From NCBI GenBank assembly GCA_964531385.1, contig CAZHGC010000014.1, forward strand, positions 1-64,000: 64,000 nt of DNA, written 5' to 3'. A model generated the notes under the pieces. The model had not been told where the DNA came from, made no database searches, and worked only from the letters and a program-made list of their open reading frames with translations. The DNA comes from MGBC114079 sp964531385. Lineage in GTDB: Bacteria; Bacillota; Clostridia; Lachnospirales; CAG-274. This document shows positions 35,794 through 44,467 of the stretch, in pieces (position 1 is the first letter of the stretch; every line of letters starts with the position of its first letter). Both the position numbers and the translations under genes were made by a program.

Positions 35794-38385
35794 TTATTTT
35801 TCCCTGTTATATTTCCAAGGAATTAATTTAATTGAATTTTGAGTCTCTGTCTTTTCTTCTGGTTTATTTTCGGAAGGTGCTTTTGCAGGAGCAACTTCTT
35901 CCGAAACGGGAGCAACGGTTGGCGTTAATGTTGAAGGGTTTCCTTTTTCGCCTTTTTCAACTGTTCCCTTAAATTGGATATTTGAGAATTTTGCAGTGTT
36001 TACATTTACAAGTTTATTTTTAACTTTGTTTGCTTCCGCTGCAACACCGATGTAAACTGTTTTATTCATTGCAACTGTTTTTGTTCCAACTTCAGTCCAA
36101 TCTGAGCCGTTTGGTGAACAGTATGCTGTGAATTTATCTCCATTTCTAACAAGCCTTAAATAATATCCCAAGTAATTTCCTTGTTCATCTTTGAAACCGA
36201 TGTCTCTGACAAGAGGAATTTCTGTTTTCTTTGCTCCGTCAAGAGAATCGAGGTTTTCGTCAAGTTTTGAGAAGTTATCGCCTTTTTTGTTTCTTCCTGC
36301 AAGATAAACAGAGAAAGCGTTTCTATAGTATGTAACTTCTTTATTTCTTTCAGGGTCCATTTCTTTCCATTCATATGCTTTTGTTGATGACAAACCGAGA
36401 GCAACTGTTGCAGAATCGGCTTTCAAGTCGTTTCTGACCATAATTCCGGAGAAAGCATGGTTATCAACAGGAGTTGCATAATCAAGTTTTACTGTTATTT
36501 CGCCGTCACCTTTAAGTTTTTTGTATGCAAATTGGCAAGTGTCTGCGTTATCGATGAGTTTTCCTGCACCTTTTACTGTTACTTTATCATCGGAATAAAC
36601 TGTTGTTACACCTGTTGTTTCAACGTTGCCGATGTCTGTTGCTTGCCATTGTGAATCTTCTGCTGTTATATCATTTACATGAACAGCAACTGCGTTTGAT
36701 TGAGTTTGGTTGCCGTCTTTGTCGAATGCTTTTAATGAGAAATAATATGTTCCCTCATCAAGGTTTGTAATTTTGAATGTGTATGGAGCTGTTGTAAGCT
36801 CGTCAATTACTTCTTTTCCTTTGAACAACTGAACTTTTGCAATTCCGTCATTATCTGTTATATCAGCCGATACGGTAACGGTTTCGCCTTTTGTATACAA
36901 CTGATTGTATGAAGGAGTTGTAAGTTTTATTTCAGGGTTTTCGGGAGCTTTTTCCATATCAACCAATGAATTCAAATAGTTTTCAAGGTTTGTGTATCCG
37001 CTTTTATCTGCGGCAAGAGCTTTTCCATCGTCAGGATTTGTTGGGTCGAGACCATTTTCAAGTTCCCAAGCATCTGCCATACCGTCTTTATCTTTATCGA
37101 AATCATCAGGACGAGAAACAGAATCTCTGATTGGATAACCGCCAACTTCGTCATCGAGGTTTGCATATCTTCCTGTGTCTGTTTTAACTTCGTTTATAAC
37201 TCTTGCATCAAGTGCATCTCTTCTTGGATATGTTGCACCGGATTTTGCAAGAACTTCTTTATATGCTTCCTGAGCTGTTGTTGTTCTTAAATTTTCGGAT
37301 TTTGTTCCTTCCATTTGGAATTCTGTTGTTGAAATTTTTGTTGTTGGAGCATTTGATTCGGAAACGTAGATACCTTTTGTGTTATCTTTTGTAATTTCCT
37401 CGTTGCCCTCCATATAATTTCCTCTTAAATAGAATTCACCCGGTTTGTTTTTCTCGCCGGCATCAATTAAACGGTCACGAACTGAATCACGTGTTCCCTG
37501 ACCCGGTTTAATGTAGTTGTTGATATAATTTGTTTGAGAACGTCCGCCACCGTAGATTGTGTTGTAACCCCAGTTATAGAGAACGTTGTTTCTTATATCT
37601 GTGAGTGCGATATGTGTGTTGTCGTCTGCTTCAGGAGTTCCGCCACCGATACGTGGGTTTCTTGAAGTGTGGTTTGCAATAAGGTTATGATGATATGTTG
37701 TGTTTACACCGCCCCAAATTGCACCATAGCCATGACGTCCTTTTGTATGTCCGGACATTGTAAGACTTTCGGCAATTATGCTCCATTGAACTGTCATATT
37801 TTCAGCTCTGTAGAGAGACATTGTTTCGTCTGTTGACCAGCTTGTTGAAATATGGTCGACCATAATATTTTTCATACTTCTGCCCCAAATTGCGTCCATT
37901 GAATCACCTTTATGAACGTTGATTGCTCCGGGACGGAAACGCATATATCTTATTATCATATTTTCGGCATTACTTATATTTGTTTCGAAACCGTAAACGG
38001 TTATACCGTCTCCGGGAGCTGTTTGACCGGCGATTGTTATATTTTTTCTTTTTGTTATATCAAGTTTGTCTTTAAGGACTATTGTTCCGGAAACGTTGAA
38101 AACAACGGTTCTGTTATCTTTGCTTAAAGCATCACGAAGAGAGCCGGGAATTGGTTCTTCTTGTTTTGGAATATAATCTTCAAGCGTTGTAACTATGTAA
38201 ACTTCTTGACCACGACCGCCCGATGTGTATTTTCCGCCACCTTCCGCACCAGGGAAAGCAGGAATTTTTGCTTGAGTTTGAGTTTGCTGATCGGAATCGG
38301 TTTTTGTTTTATCTGCCGCAAAAACAGCTGTTGATGAAGCTGCCATTATGCAAGACATAAATAAAGCTGCAAGTTTTTTCTTCAT
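35794..38385 (-). CDS. Secreted multidomain pectate lyase (PL1-like)
   Basis: 863 residues. Signal peptide with AxA-type cleavage near VFA-AD (23/24). The parallel beta-helix lyase domain (about 41-420) carries VDHISTSWSTDE (176-187), with the Asp/His/Trp signature of a PL1 subfamily, and SRNPRIGGG (241-249), whose Arg region includes the catalytic arginine. An Asp-rich DFDKDKDGMADAWE segment (about 433-447) looks like a calcium-binding linker. Then come an Ig-like domain (about 490-590) and a C-terminal jelly-roll region resembling carbohydrate-binding or laminin-G folds (about 600-815), with a Pro/Glu-rich tail. No LPxTG or SLH anchor. It cleaves pectate by beta-elimination, pointing to plant polysaccharide use. 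Monocistronic with a long regulatory region upstream. Confidence 0.9.
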   Translation of the reverse strand: MKKKLAALFMSCIMAASSTAVFAADKTKTDSDQQTQTQAKIPAFPGAEGGGKYTSGGRGQEVYIVTTLEDYIPKQEEPIPGSLRDALSKDNRTVVFNVSGTIVLKDKLDITKRKNITIAGQTAPGDGITVYGFETNISNAENMIIRYMRFRPGAINVHKGDSMDAIWGRSMKNIMVDHISTSWSTDETMSLYRAENMTVQWSIIAESLTMSGHTKGRHGYGAIWGGVNTTYHHNLIANHTSRNPRIGGGTPEADDNTHIALTDIRNNVLYNWGYNTIYGGGRSQTNYINNYIKPGQGTRDSVRDRLIDAGEKNKPGEFYLRGNYMEGNEEITKDNTKGIYVSESNAPTTKISTTEFQMEGTKSENLRTTTAQEAYKEVLAKSGATYPRRDALDARVINEVKTDTGRYANLDDEVGGYPIRDSVSRPDDFDKDKDGMADAWELENGLDPTNPDDGKALAADKSGYTNLENYLNSLVDMEKAPENPEIKLTTPSYNQLYTKGETVTVSADITDNDGIAKVQLFKGKEVIDELTTAPYTFKITNLDEGTYYFSLKAFDKDGNQTQSNAVAVHVNDITAEDSQWQATDIGNVETTGVTTVYSDDKVTVKGAGKLIDNADTCQFAYKKLKGDGEITVKLDYATPVDNHAFSGIMVRNDLKADSATVALGLSSTKAYEWKEMDPERNKEVTYYRNAFSVYLAGRNKKGDNFSKLDENLDSLDGAKKTEIPLVRDIGFKDEQGNYLGYYLRLVRNGDKFTAYCSPNGSDWTEVGTKTVAMNKTVYIGVAAEANKVKNKLVNVNTAKFSNIQFKGTVEKGEKGNPSTLTPTVAPVSEEVAPAKAPSENKPEEKTETQNSIKLIPWKYNREK

Positions 38386-38443
38386 AAATTCAATCTCCTT
38401 TTTTATATATTTTAGCTTAACTTTAGATTAACAAATTGAAAGC

Positions 38444-38476
38444 CGAACGTACGTGATTGTTTTAGTTGTACGAACG
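38444..38476 (-). promoter_or_regulatory. Inverted repeat, candidate operator for the pectate lyase gene
   Basis: CGAACGTAC (38444-38452) and GTACGAACG (38468-38476) form an imperfect inverted repeat (7 of 9) with centres 24 bases apart, overlapping the expected transcription start of the lyase gene. That position suits a repressor. Confidence 0.4.
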
Positions 38477-38479
38477 AAT

Positions 38480-38507
38480 ATATTAAAGTATGTTAATATT
38501 ATGTCAT
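38480..38507 (-). promoter_or_regulatory. Candidate promoter of the pectate lyase gene
   Basis: On the minus strand: ATGACA (38502-38507), 16-base spacer, TAATAT (38480-38485). Confidence 0.45.
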
Positions 38508-39004
38508 TCAAAGTTAAAACAAATTATTAGAGAATGTAACTTAAACATACAAGATAAATAGTTGTATGTACATCTGACTTGAGATAAGTATAACAGTTTT
38601 GTTTTTTATTTGCAAGAGGATAATTTAAATTTTAATGCAATATTTGCAATATTGGTAAAAATATACTATAGTGAACACAATTTTTAGTGCAATTATAACA
38701 AAAAAATATTGGCGTTTTGGGAAAGTGATTGTTTTGTTATTTTGAACAAATTATAAAAAAACAAGGGACAAATTGAAATAAAAGGTATATTTTGGTGTTT
38801 TGGGCAATGCCTCGTAATTTAAGTTTGAAAAACAAATTATAAAGTTAATTGCAAAATAAAAAATATTTACAGCTTGTAATAACAAGTTTTGTTTTTTGAA
38901 GATGATATTACTTAATTTTAAAAATATTTTTTGAGACTAAAAACGGGAATACGATTTGTTGAAATTTATGAAATTTTTATTTCCCAAATTATGTATTTAG
39001 ATAA

Positions 39005-39033
39005 TTGACATTGGTTGGAAGGTGATATATAAT
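39005..39033 (+). promoter_or_regulatory. Consensus promoter of the GGDEF-EAL gene
   Basis: TTGACA (39005-39010), 17-base spacer, TATAAT (39028-39033), a perfect consensus match, about 110 bases before the gene. Confidence 0.8.
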
Positions 39034-39142
39034 AATTATGTTGTTTAATTTGCAGTTAATATGTAGGAATGTTTTATTTTACTTCTTATATTTCATTATA
39101 AAACGGTTTATGAAGCAAATTTGAGAGGTTGTGTGTCTTGTT

Positions 39143-40684
39143 ATGAAATTGAAAGATTTTTTGATTAAAAGTGTTGTTGTTTTGGCGGTTGGAATTTGTG
39201 TTTTTTTCATTGCCGAATGGTTTATGGACGACGTTATTTCAACGAACAGCGATTTGGAAATTAATTTTTTGTCGGTTGTTTCGGGAGGGCTTGCAAGCAT
39301 TGCGGTTTTCTTATTTATGAGGCTTATGAACGTTAAAAACAGCGATAAAAAAATTATTTACGAAATGGCATACATTGACAAAGTTACAGGTATGCCGAAC
39401 AAAAATAAATTCATATTGGACGCAGTTGACCTTTTGAGGAGAAAAGACAGCAGATATGTTGCTGTTGTTCTTGAAATTAACAATTTTGAAGTTATTAACG
39501 AGCTTTTCAGTTTTGATGAAGGCAACAATATTCTTAAATTTGTTTCAAAAGTTATTGAAAAAAATCTTAACGAAGGCGAAGTTTTTGCAAGAGCGAGTGC
39601 CGGAAGATTTAATTTGCTTATTAAATATGACGATAATGACGGAGTTAGGACAAGGCTTGAAATGATTATGGACGATATTTCGGAATATAAAAGAACGAAC
39701 AAAGACAATTTGAAATGTTCCGTTACATCGTGCTGTGGGGTTTATGTTATTCCCGATGAGGATATTTTTGAGTCATGCAGTGAAATGGAATTTAACATTT
39801 CTCACATTTTGGGAAGAGCGAAATTTGCATTGTCGGAAATTGTTGGAAAATATATAAATTATTGTGCTTTTTACAATGAAGAAATCAGAAGCCAGCTTAT
39901 TTACGAAAGCGACATGGAATATGCTCTTGAAAACAACGAATTTGTTGTTTATATTCAGCCAAAATACGACATTAAAAACAGCCGACTTACGGGCGGAGAG
40001 GCTCTTGTTCGTTGGAATCACCACGAAAAAGGTTTTTTGACGCCGGATAAATTTGTTCCTCTTTTTGAAAAAAACGGGTTCATTGTTGAACTTGATATGT
40101 ATGTTTTTGAAACTGTTTGCAAAATGCAAAGAAAGTGGCTTGATATGGGGCTTAATCCTGTTAGAATTTCAGTTAATCAATCTCGTATGCATCTTTTTAA
40201 ACGAGACTATGTTGAAACGCTTAAATCAATTCTTGACAAATACAACGTTCCGGCAAGCCTTATTGAACTTGAAATTACAGAAACTGTGGCTTTTGAAAGT
40301 ATGGACGTTATTGCGGAAGTTCTTAAAAGGCTTCACGAAATTGGTTTTAAAATTTCTATGGACGATTTTGGCTCGGGATATTCATCTTTGAATATGCTAA
40401 AAAATCTTGAAGTTGACGTTCTTAAAATTGATAAGGGATTTTTTGAAGAAACTTCAAACACAAAAAGAGGGCAGGACATTATTGAAAGCATTATTGGAAT
40501 GGCAACGAAGCTTGGAATTGAAACTGTTGCGGAGGGCGTTGAAACTTTGGAACAAGTTGAACTTTTGCAAGGAAACGGTTGCGATATTGCACAAGGGTAT
40601 TTTTATGCTATGCCTATGCCAATTGAAGATTATGAGAATAATGAGCTTATTAAAAGAAAAAATGTTGGAAATGAGATTGGTTGA
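39143..40684 (+). CDS. Membrane GGDEF-EAL protein, probable c-di-GMP phosphodiesterase
   Basis: 513 residues from ATG 39143; AGAGG (39124-39128) is rather far (about 14 bases), so an in-frame GTG at 39131 is possible. Two N-terminal membrane helices (about 5-26 and 42-60), then a GGDEF-fold domain whose signature is SAGRF (152-156), so it cannot be a normal cyclase. The EAL domain is intact: EAL (286-288), the metal-site Asn in ISVNQS, ELEITE, MDDFGSGYSS, LKIDKGF and EGVET. The protein should hydrolyse c-di-GMP at the membrane, with the degenerate GGDEF perhaps sensing GTP as in related enzymes. Single gene with a strong promoter and terminator. Confidence 0.92.
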   Translation: MKLKDFLIKSVVVLAVGICVFFIAEWFMDDVISTNSDLEINFLSVVSGGLASIAVFLFMRLMNVKNSDKKIIYEMAYIDKVTGMPNKNKFILDAVDLLRRKDSRYVAVVLEINNFEVINELFSFDEGNNILKFVSKVIEKNLNEGEVFARASAGRFNLLIKYDDNDGVRTRLEMIMDDISEYKRTNKDNLKCSVTSCCGVYVIPDEDIFESCSEMEFNISHILGRAKFALSEIVGKYINYCAFYNEEIRSQLIYESDMEYALENNEFVVYIQPKYDIKNSRLTGGEALVRWNHHEKGFLTPDKFVPLFEKNGFIVELDMYVFETVCKMQRKWLDMGLNPVRISVNQSRMHLFKRDYVETLKSILDKYNVPASLIELEITETVAFESMDVIAEVLKRLHEIGFKISMDDFGSGYSSLNMLKNLEVDVLKIDKGFFEETSNTKRGQDIIESIIGMATKLGIETVAEGVETLEQVELLQGNGCDIAQGYFYAMPMPIEDYENNELIKRKNVGNEIG

Positions 40685-40787
40685 AGATAGTATTATTGAT
40701 ATTATGGAATTTATACAAGAAAATCTTGCAAAAAATACTTGATATTTAAAAAATAAAGTTTTATGCTTTTATTCATATAAAGCCAAG

Positions 40788-40853
40788 GTGCTGTTGATTA
40801 AATGTTTAAACCCTAACGGGGGTTATAATTATTTAATCAGTGGCACTTTTTTT
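40788..40853 (+). terminator. Terminator after the GGDEF-EAL gene
   Basis: A long stem GTGC...GATTAAAT with ATTTAATC...GCAC (some wobble pairs), with an inner AACCC/GGGTT hairpin, followed by TTTTTTT. Confidence 0.85.
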
Positions 40854-40904
40854 CCAATTTTTTAACTCTTTGTCAACTGGTGTGGTTGGAAAAGAGGCGT
40901 TTTT

Positions 40905-40943
40905 ATGAATATGGATTTTATGGAATTAAAAGAACTCGCTTAG
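40905..40943 (+). other. Twelve-codon mini-ORF with ribosome site, overlapping a terminator
   Basis: ATG 40905 follows AGAGG (40894-40898) by 6 bases and encodes MNMDFMELKELA then TAG. Its last codons form the 5' arm of the hairpin at 40933-40963, the layout of an attenuator leader peptide, but no plus-strand gene follows. Probably a relic or chance. Confidence 0.2.
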
Positions 40944-40963
40944 AAATTTTAAGCGAGTTTTTT
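40933..40963. terminator. Hairpin terminator, usable on both strands
   Basis: AACTCGCTTA and TAAGCGAGTT, then TTTTTT on the plus strand; on the minus strand the stem is followed by CTTTT. It lies just beyond the 3' end of the 6S RNA and may end that transcript. Confidence 0.75.
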
Positions 40964-40977
40964 GATATATTTGGAAA

Positions 40978-41162
40978 AACCCCGAAATGCCGGTGCCTCA
41001 TTTTGACACCTATTAAGTGCCAAGTGGGTTTCCGCATTAAAGCTGCTGTCCTCCTCTGCCCAAAGGGAATTAGCTTGAGGCCCGACATAGGCTTTAAAAT
41101 ATGGGAATCCCGTATTTAAAATGTAGGTTCAAAATTACAAGGTAAACGAACATTTCAGGGGA
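40978..41162 (-). ncRNA. ssrS: 6S RNA
   Basis: On the minus strand the 5' end CCCCTGAAATGTTCG and the 3' end GGCATTTCGGGG form a closing stem, as in 6S RNA, whose 5' end typically reads like TGAGATGTTCG. Downstream blocks fit the 6S pattern of Clostridia as I remember it: TTTTGAACCTAC, ACGGGATTCCC, GGGCAGAGGAGGACAGC, GGAAACCCACTT and AATAGGTGTCAAAATGAGGC. About 185 nt. A promoter lies at the right distance, and TTTTT plus a hairpin follow the 3' end. 6S RNA binds the RNA polymerase holoenzyme and mimics an open promoter. An open frame on the opposite strand (40880-41119) is spurious. Confidence 0.82.
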
Positions 41163-41168
41163 ACAACT

Positions 41169-41197
41169 ATTATAAACAGGGGCAAAACATATTTAAA
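41169..41197 (-). promoter_or_regulatory. Promoter of 6S RNA
   Basis: On the minus strand: TTTAAA (41192-41197), 17-base spacer, TATAAT (41169-41174), giving a start near 41162. Between here and 41376 the DNA is AT-rich with nothing else visible. Confidence 0.6.
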
Positions 41198-41376
41198 ATT
41201 GGAATTATGTTTTACACATTAATTATTATAATATATTATTTATATTTCTTCAATAGTTTATTCATAATTTTAATAAATTTTATTAAAAACAAAAAATTAA
41301 TGAAATTTATGGTAAAAATTGTACAAAAATATAATGAAAACAATTCGAAAATTTGGTTTGAGCCGGAATGTTTTAT

Positions 41377-42018
41377 TTATTCTTTGGCAGATAAATATTC
41401 GTTACAATATTCTTTTAAACAGCAAATTTCACATTGCGGTTTTCTTGCTTTGCAAATTTTTCTTCCATGTGCGATGATTTGCGTGTTATATCTAATCCAA
41501 TGTTCTTTTGGAAAAATATCCATAAGGTCAAATTCAATTTTAACGGGGTCATCATTGTTTGTTAAACCGAGTTTTTTGGAAATTCGTTTAACGTGGGTAT
41601 CGACAACGATGCTTGGCAAATTGAAAATGTGGCTTCTTACAACATTTGCTGTTTTTCTTCCAACGCCGGCGAGGCTTGTCAGTTCGGAAACCTCAAACGG
41701 CATAACCCCGTTGAAATCGGTTAGCAATTTTTTGCAGGCAAGAATTATATTTTTTGCTTTGTTTCTGTAAAATCCTGTGCTTTTTATGTCATTTTCAAGT
41801 TCGGAAACGTTTGCATTTGCGAAATCTTCAATTGATTTATATTTTTTGAATAAATCTTTTGTTACAATATTAACTCGGTCGTCTGTGCATTGTGCACTTA
41901 ATATTGTTGCAATTAAAAGTTGCCAAGCGTTGTTATGAACCAAATAACATTTATCTTCTGTTGGATAATTTTCATCGAGAAGATTTAAAATATTTTTAAC
42001 TTTTTCATTTATATCCAT
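41377..42018 (-). CDS. nth: Endonuclease III
   Basis: 213 residues, family length. Helix-hairpin-helix LAGVGRKTANVV with the Schiff-base Lys122, catalytic Asp140 in VDTHV, and a C-terminal 4Fe-4S loop with Cys189, 196, 199 and 205 (C-x6-C-x2-C-x5-C). It removes oxidised pyrimidines from DNA and nicks the abasic site. GGTGAT sits a few bases before the ATG. Ends the minus-strand run from the sirtuin gene downward, with a 67-base gap to the ATPase gene. Confidence 0.97.
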   Translation of the reverse strand: MDINEKVKNILNLLDENYPTEDKCYLVHNNAWQLLIATILSAQCTDDRVNIVTKDLFKKYKSIEDFANANVSELENDIKSTGFYRNKAKNIILACKKLLTDFNGVMPFEVSELTSLAGVGRKTANVVRSHIFNLPSIVVDTHVKRISKKLGLTNNDDPVKIEFDLMDIFPKEHWIRYNTQIIAHGRKICKARKPQCEICCLKEYCNEYLSAKE

Positions 42019-42085
42019 AAAATCACCAAATTTTTTTTAATATAGATTAACCCGAGCGGGAAAATGAGGTTGAATATTTTTTGAT

Positions 42086-44467
42086 TTAAACTTCTGCTTT
42101 TGAGAGAAATTTTGTTTTATCAAAAAATTTTGTCAACAAAATGAACATAAGGATTGAAAAGGCAACGAATATGCTTGTTAAAATCAATATTGGAAGCGAG
42201 AACGGTGCAAGTGCGAAAAATTGAGGAAAAAGCAATATTGCACCAACAAATATTCCAATCATACAAGCAAACAAAGTTCCTCTCATTTTGTTAAATGGTA
42301 TGCAAACTTTGAACAAAAACATAAGTCTTATAAAACCTGTAATATAGACACAGATTGTTGAGGCTTCTTCATCATTGCAAAAATGAAAAATGTGATTTGA
42401 AATCAAAACGAAGATTATGCAGAGAAATGCTGCCATTGAAGGGGGCAGGGCAAGCTTCATAATGTTTTGCAAAAAGTTTCCTTTAATTCGATTTGAATTT
42501 GGTTCGAGGGCAAGAAGCAATCCGGGAATTCCTGAACTTACAACGTTGATTAACGTTTGCTGAATTGGAATGAACGGATATGTAATTTGAAGAAACAAAT
42601 ATATAAAAGCCAGTCCCAAAGAATAGAGACTTCGAACCATAACGATAGATGCCGAACGTTGTATGTTATTAATTGAGCGACGCCCTTCGGCGACAACTTT
42701 TGGCATTGAATCGAAATTTGAATTTAGCAAAACAAGCTGTGAAACATTTCTTGCGGCATCGGTTCCGGAAGCCATTGCAATTGAGCAATCGGCTTCTTTT
42801 AAAGCGAGAACGTCATTAACGCCGTCACCTGTCATTGCGACTGTGTGTCCTTGTTTTTGCAAAGCGTTGACGATTTCCTTTTTTTGAATTGGCGTTACTC
42901 TGCCGAAAACAACATAATCAGAAACAGCTTTATCCAAATTATTTTCATTTAAAGTTGTTGCATCAACAGCTTTTTCCCAACCCTCAACGCCTGTTTCTTT
43001 TGCAATTCCGCCAACGGTTTCAACGCTGTCGCCGGAAATTACTTTAATATTAACGCCTTGTTTTTTGAAATATTCCAACGTTTCTTTTGCTTCTTTTCTG
43101 ATTTTATCACGAATTAGAATAAATGCAACAGGAATAATTTTCTTTGGCAAATTTTTCGGAGAACATTCATTTTTTGAATGGGCAAGCAAAATAACTCTGT
43201 TTTCTTTTGCAAATTTGGAAAGTTGGGGTTTTATATTTTCGGGAACTTTATCAAAAATAAATTCTGCCGCACCCATTATGTATGAGCCATATTCATCAAA
43301 ATAAACACCCGACCATTTTTCTCGACTTGAAAAAGGGCAACAGGTTTTTGCTTTCCAACTGCTTATGCCCGAATATTTTTCTCGAATTGCGTTAAATGTT
43401 GGATTGTTATCTTCAAGAGAGCTGACAATTCCCGACAGAGCTTTTGGAATTTGGTCTTTATAATTTTCGTTTATAACAACAACGTCGGTTACTTCCATAG
43501 AGCCTTCGGTTAAAGTTCCCGTTTTGTCCAAACAAAGGGTGTCAACTCTTGCCAACGTTTCGATACAATAAATTTCTTGAACCAAAACTTTATATTTTGA
43601 AAGCCGAACAACGCCAACTGCCAAAACTGTGCTTGAAAGGAGCATAAGCCCCTCGGGGATTATTGTTATAATTGCGGCAACACTGCTTACAACGGCTTCG
43701 GAAAAGCTTGTTTCGGGAACGCAAAATTGATTGTACATAATTATCAACCCAAGCGGAATTATAAAAAATGAAATAAGTTTGACAATTTTGTTGAGCGTTC
43801 GCATAATTTCGGAATTTACTTTTTTTATATATTTTGCACCGCTTGAAATTTGGGAAACGTAATTATATTTTCCAATTCTTTCCGCACGACCGACACATTT
43901 TCCACTTATAACGAAGCTTCCAGCCAAAAGCATATCACCTTTGCCCTTATAAACGGCGTCTGCCTCCCCTGTTACAAACGATTCATTTACGTCACAGTTT
44001 CCCTCAACAATTATTGAGTCGGCGGCAACTTGATAACCGCTTTCAAAAACAAGCACGTCATCAAGAACAATTTCTTCGATGTCAATTTTTTCTCTTTTTC
44101 CGTTTCTGACAACGTCTGCTTTTGCTGATGCAATTATTGACAATTTGTCAACGGTTAGTTTTGAACGGATTTCCTGAATGACACCTATGAAGAGGTTGCT
44201 TAGAACAACCCCCATAAAAAGGACGTTTTTATATTCTCCGACAAGAATTACAATTAATGCAAGAATAAAATTTAAAATATTAAAAAATGTGCATAAATTG
44301 CTTGCGATAATTTGCGGAATTGTTTTTGTTGGAACAGTTCCGTCGGAATTGAAAAGTCCTTCTTCTTTTCTTTTTTTAACTTCTGTTTCAGAAAGCCCCT
44401 CGGAAGTTTTTGGGGAATATCGTTTGACATTTTTCAAAACTTCTGTATTTTCAACATTAAGGTTCAT
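42086..44467 (-). CDS. Cation-transporting P-type ATPase (CtpE-like)
   Basis: 793 residues. TGEAD (166-170), helix-4 IIPEGLMLL (PEGL 271-274), phosphorylation site LDKTGT (Asp314), hinge TGDGVNDVLALKEAD, and C-terminal membrane helices. The size and the PEGL-M/V-LL pattern recall the CtpE group (Ca2+ uptake in mycobacteria) more than the SERCA-type pump at 18 kb; ion specificity is inferred. There are no N-terminal metal-binding CxxC motifs, so copper or cadmium transport is unlikely. Its ATG overlaps the stop of the upstream radical SAM gene by one base (TAATG), implying translational coupling. Confidence 0.9.
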   Translation of the reverse strand: MNLNVENTEVLKNVKRYSPKTSEGLSETEVKKRKEEGLFNSDGTVPTKTIPQIIASNLCTFFNILNFILALIVILVGEYKNVLFMGVVLSNLFIGVIQEIRSKLTVDKLSIIASAKADVVRNGKREKIDIEEIVLDDVLVFESGYQVAADSIIVEGNCDVNESFVTGEADAVYKGKGDMLLAGSFVISGKCVGRAERIGKYNYVSQISSGAKYIKKVNSEIMRTLNKIVKLISFFIIPLGLIIMYNQFCVPETSFSEAVVSSVAAIITIIPEGLMLLSSTVLAVGVVRLSKYKVLVQEIYCIETLARVDTLCLDKTGTLTEGSMEVTDVVVINENYKDQIPKALSGIVSSLEDNNPTFNAIREKYSGISSWKAKTCCPFSSREKWSGVYFDEYGSYIMGAAEFIFDKVPENIKPQLSKFAKENRVILLAHSKNECSPKNLPKKIIPVAFILIRDKIRKEAKETLEYFKKQGVNIKVISGDSVETVGGIAKETGVEGWEKAVDATTLNENNLDKAVSDYVVFGRVTPIQKKEIVNALQKQGHTVAMTGDGVNDVLALKEADCSIAMASGTDAARNVSQLVLLNSNFDSMPKVVAEGRRSINNIQRSASIVMVRSLYSLGLAFIYLFLQITYPFIPIQQTLINVVSSGIPGLLLALEPNSNRIKGNFLQNIMKLALPPSMAAFLCIIFVLISNHIFHFCNDEEASTICVYITGFIRLMFLFKVCIPFNKMRGTLFACMIGIFVGAILLFPQFFALAPFSLPILILTSIFVAFSILMFILLTKFFDKTKFLSKAEV

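Larger units (their letters stand above)
38386..39142. other. Long divergent regulatory region between pectate lyase and GGDEF-EAL genes
   Basis: About 750 AT-rich bases with no gene. It contains a minus-strand promoter with an overlapping inverted repeat (38444-38507) and a consensus plus-strand promoter (39005-39033). The middle (38540-39000) shows nothing I can name. Confidence 0.6.

Noticed and set aside
40880..41119. Coding frame of 79 codons on the plus strand
   Set aside because: It lies over the 6S RNA on the other strand and has no fitting ribosome site.
41120..41162. tRNA T-arm (ggttcaaaat)
   Set aside because: No matching stem or CCA end; the segment belongs to the 6S RNA.
41207..41770. 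Coding frame of 187 codons on the plus strand
   Set aside because: It overlaps the endonuclease III gene on the opposite strand and begins in AT-rich noncoding sequence.
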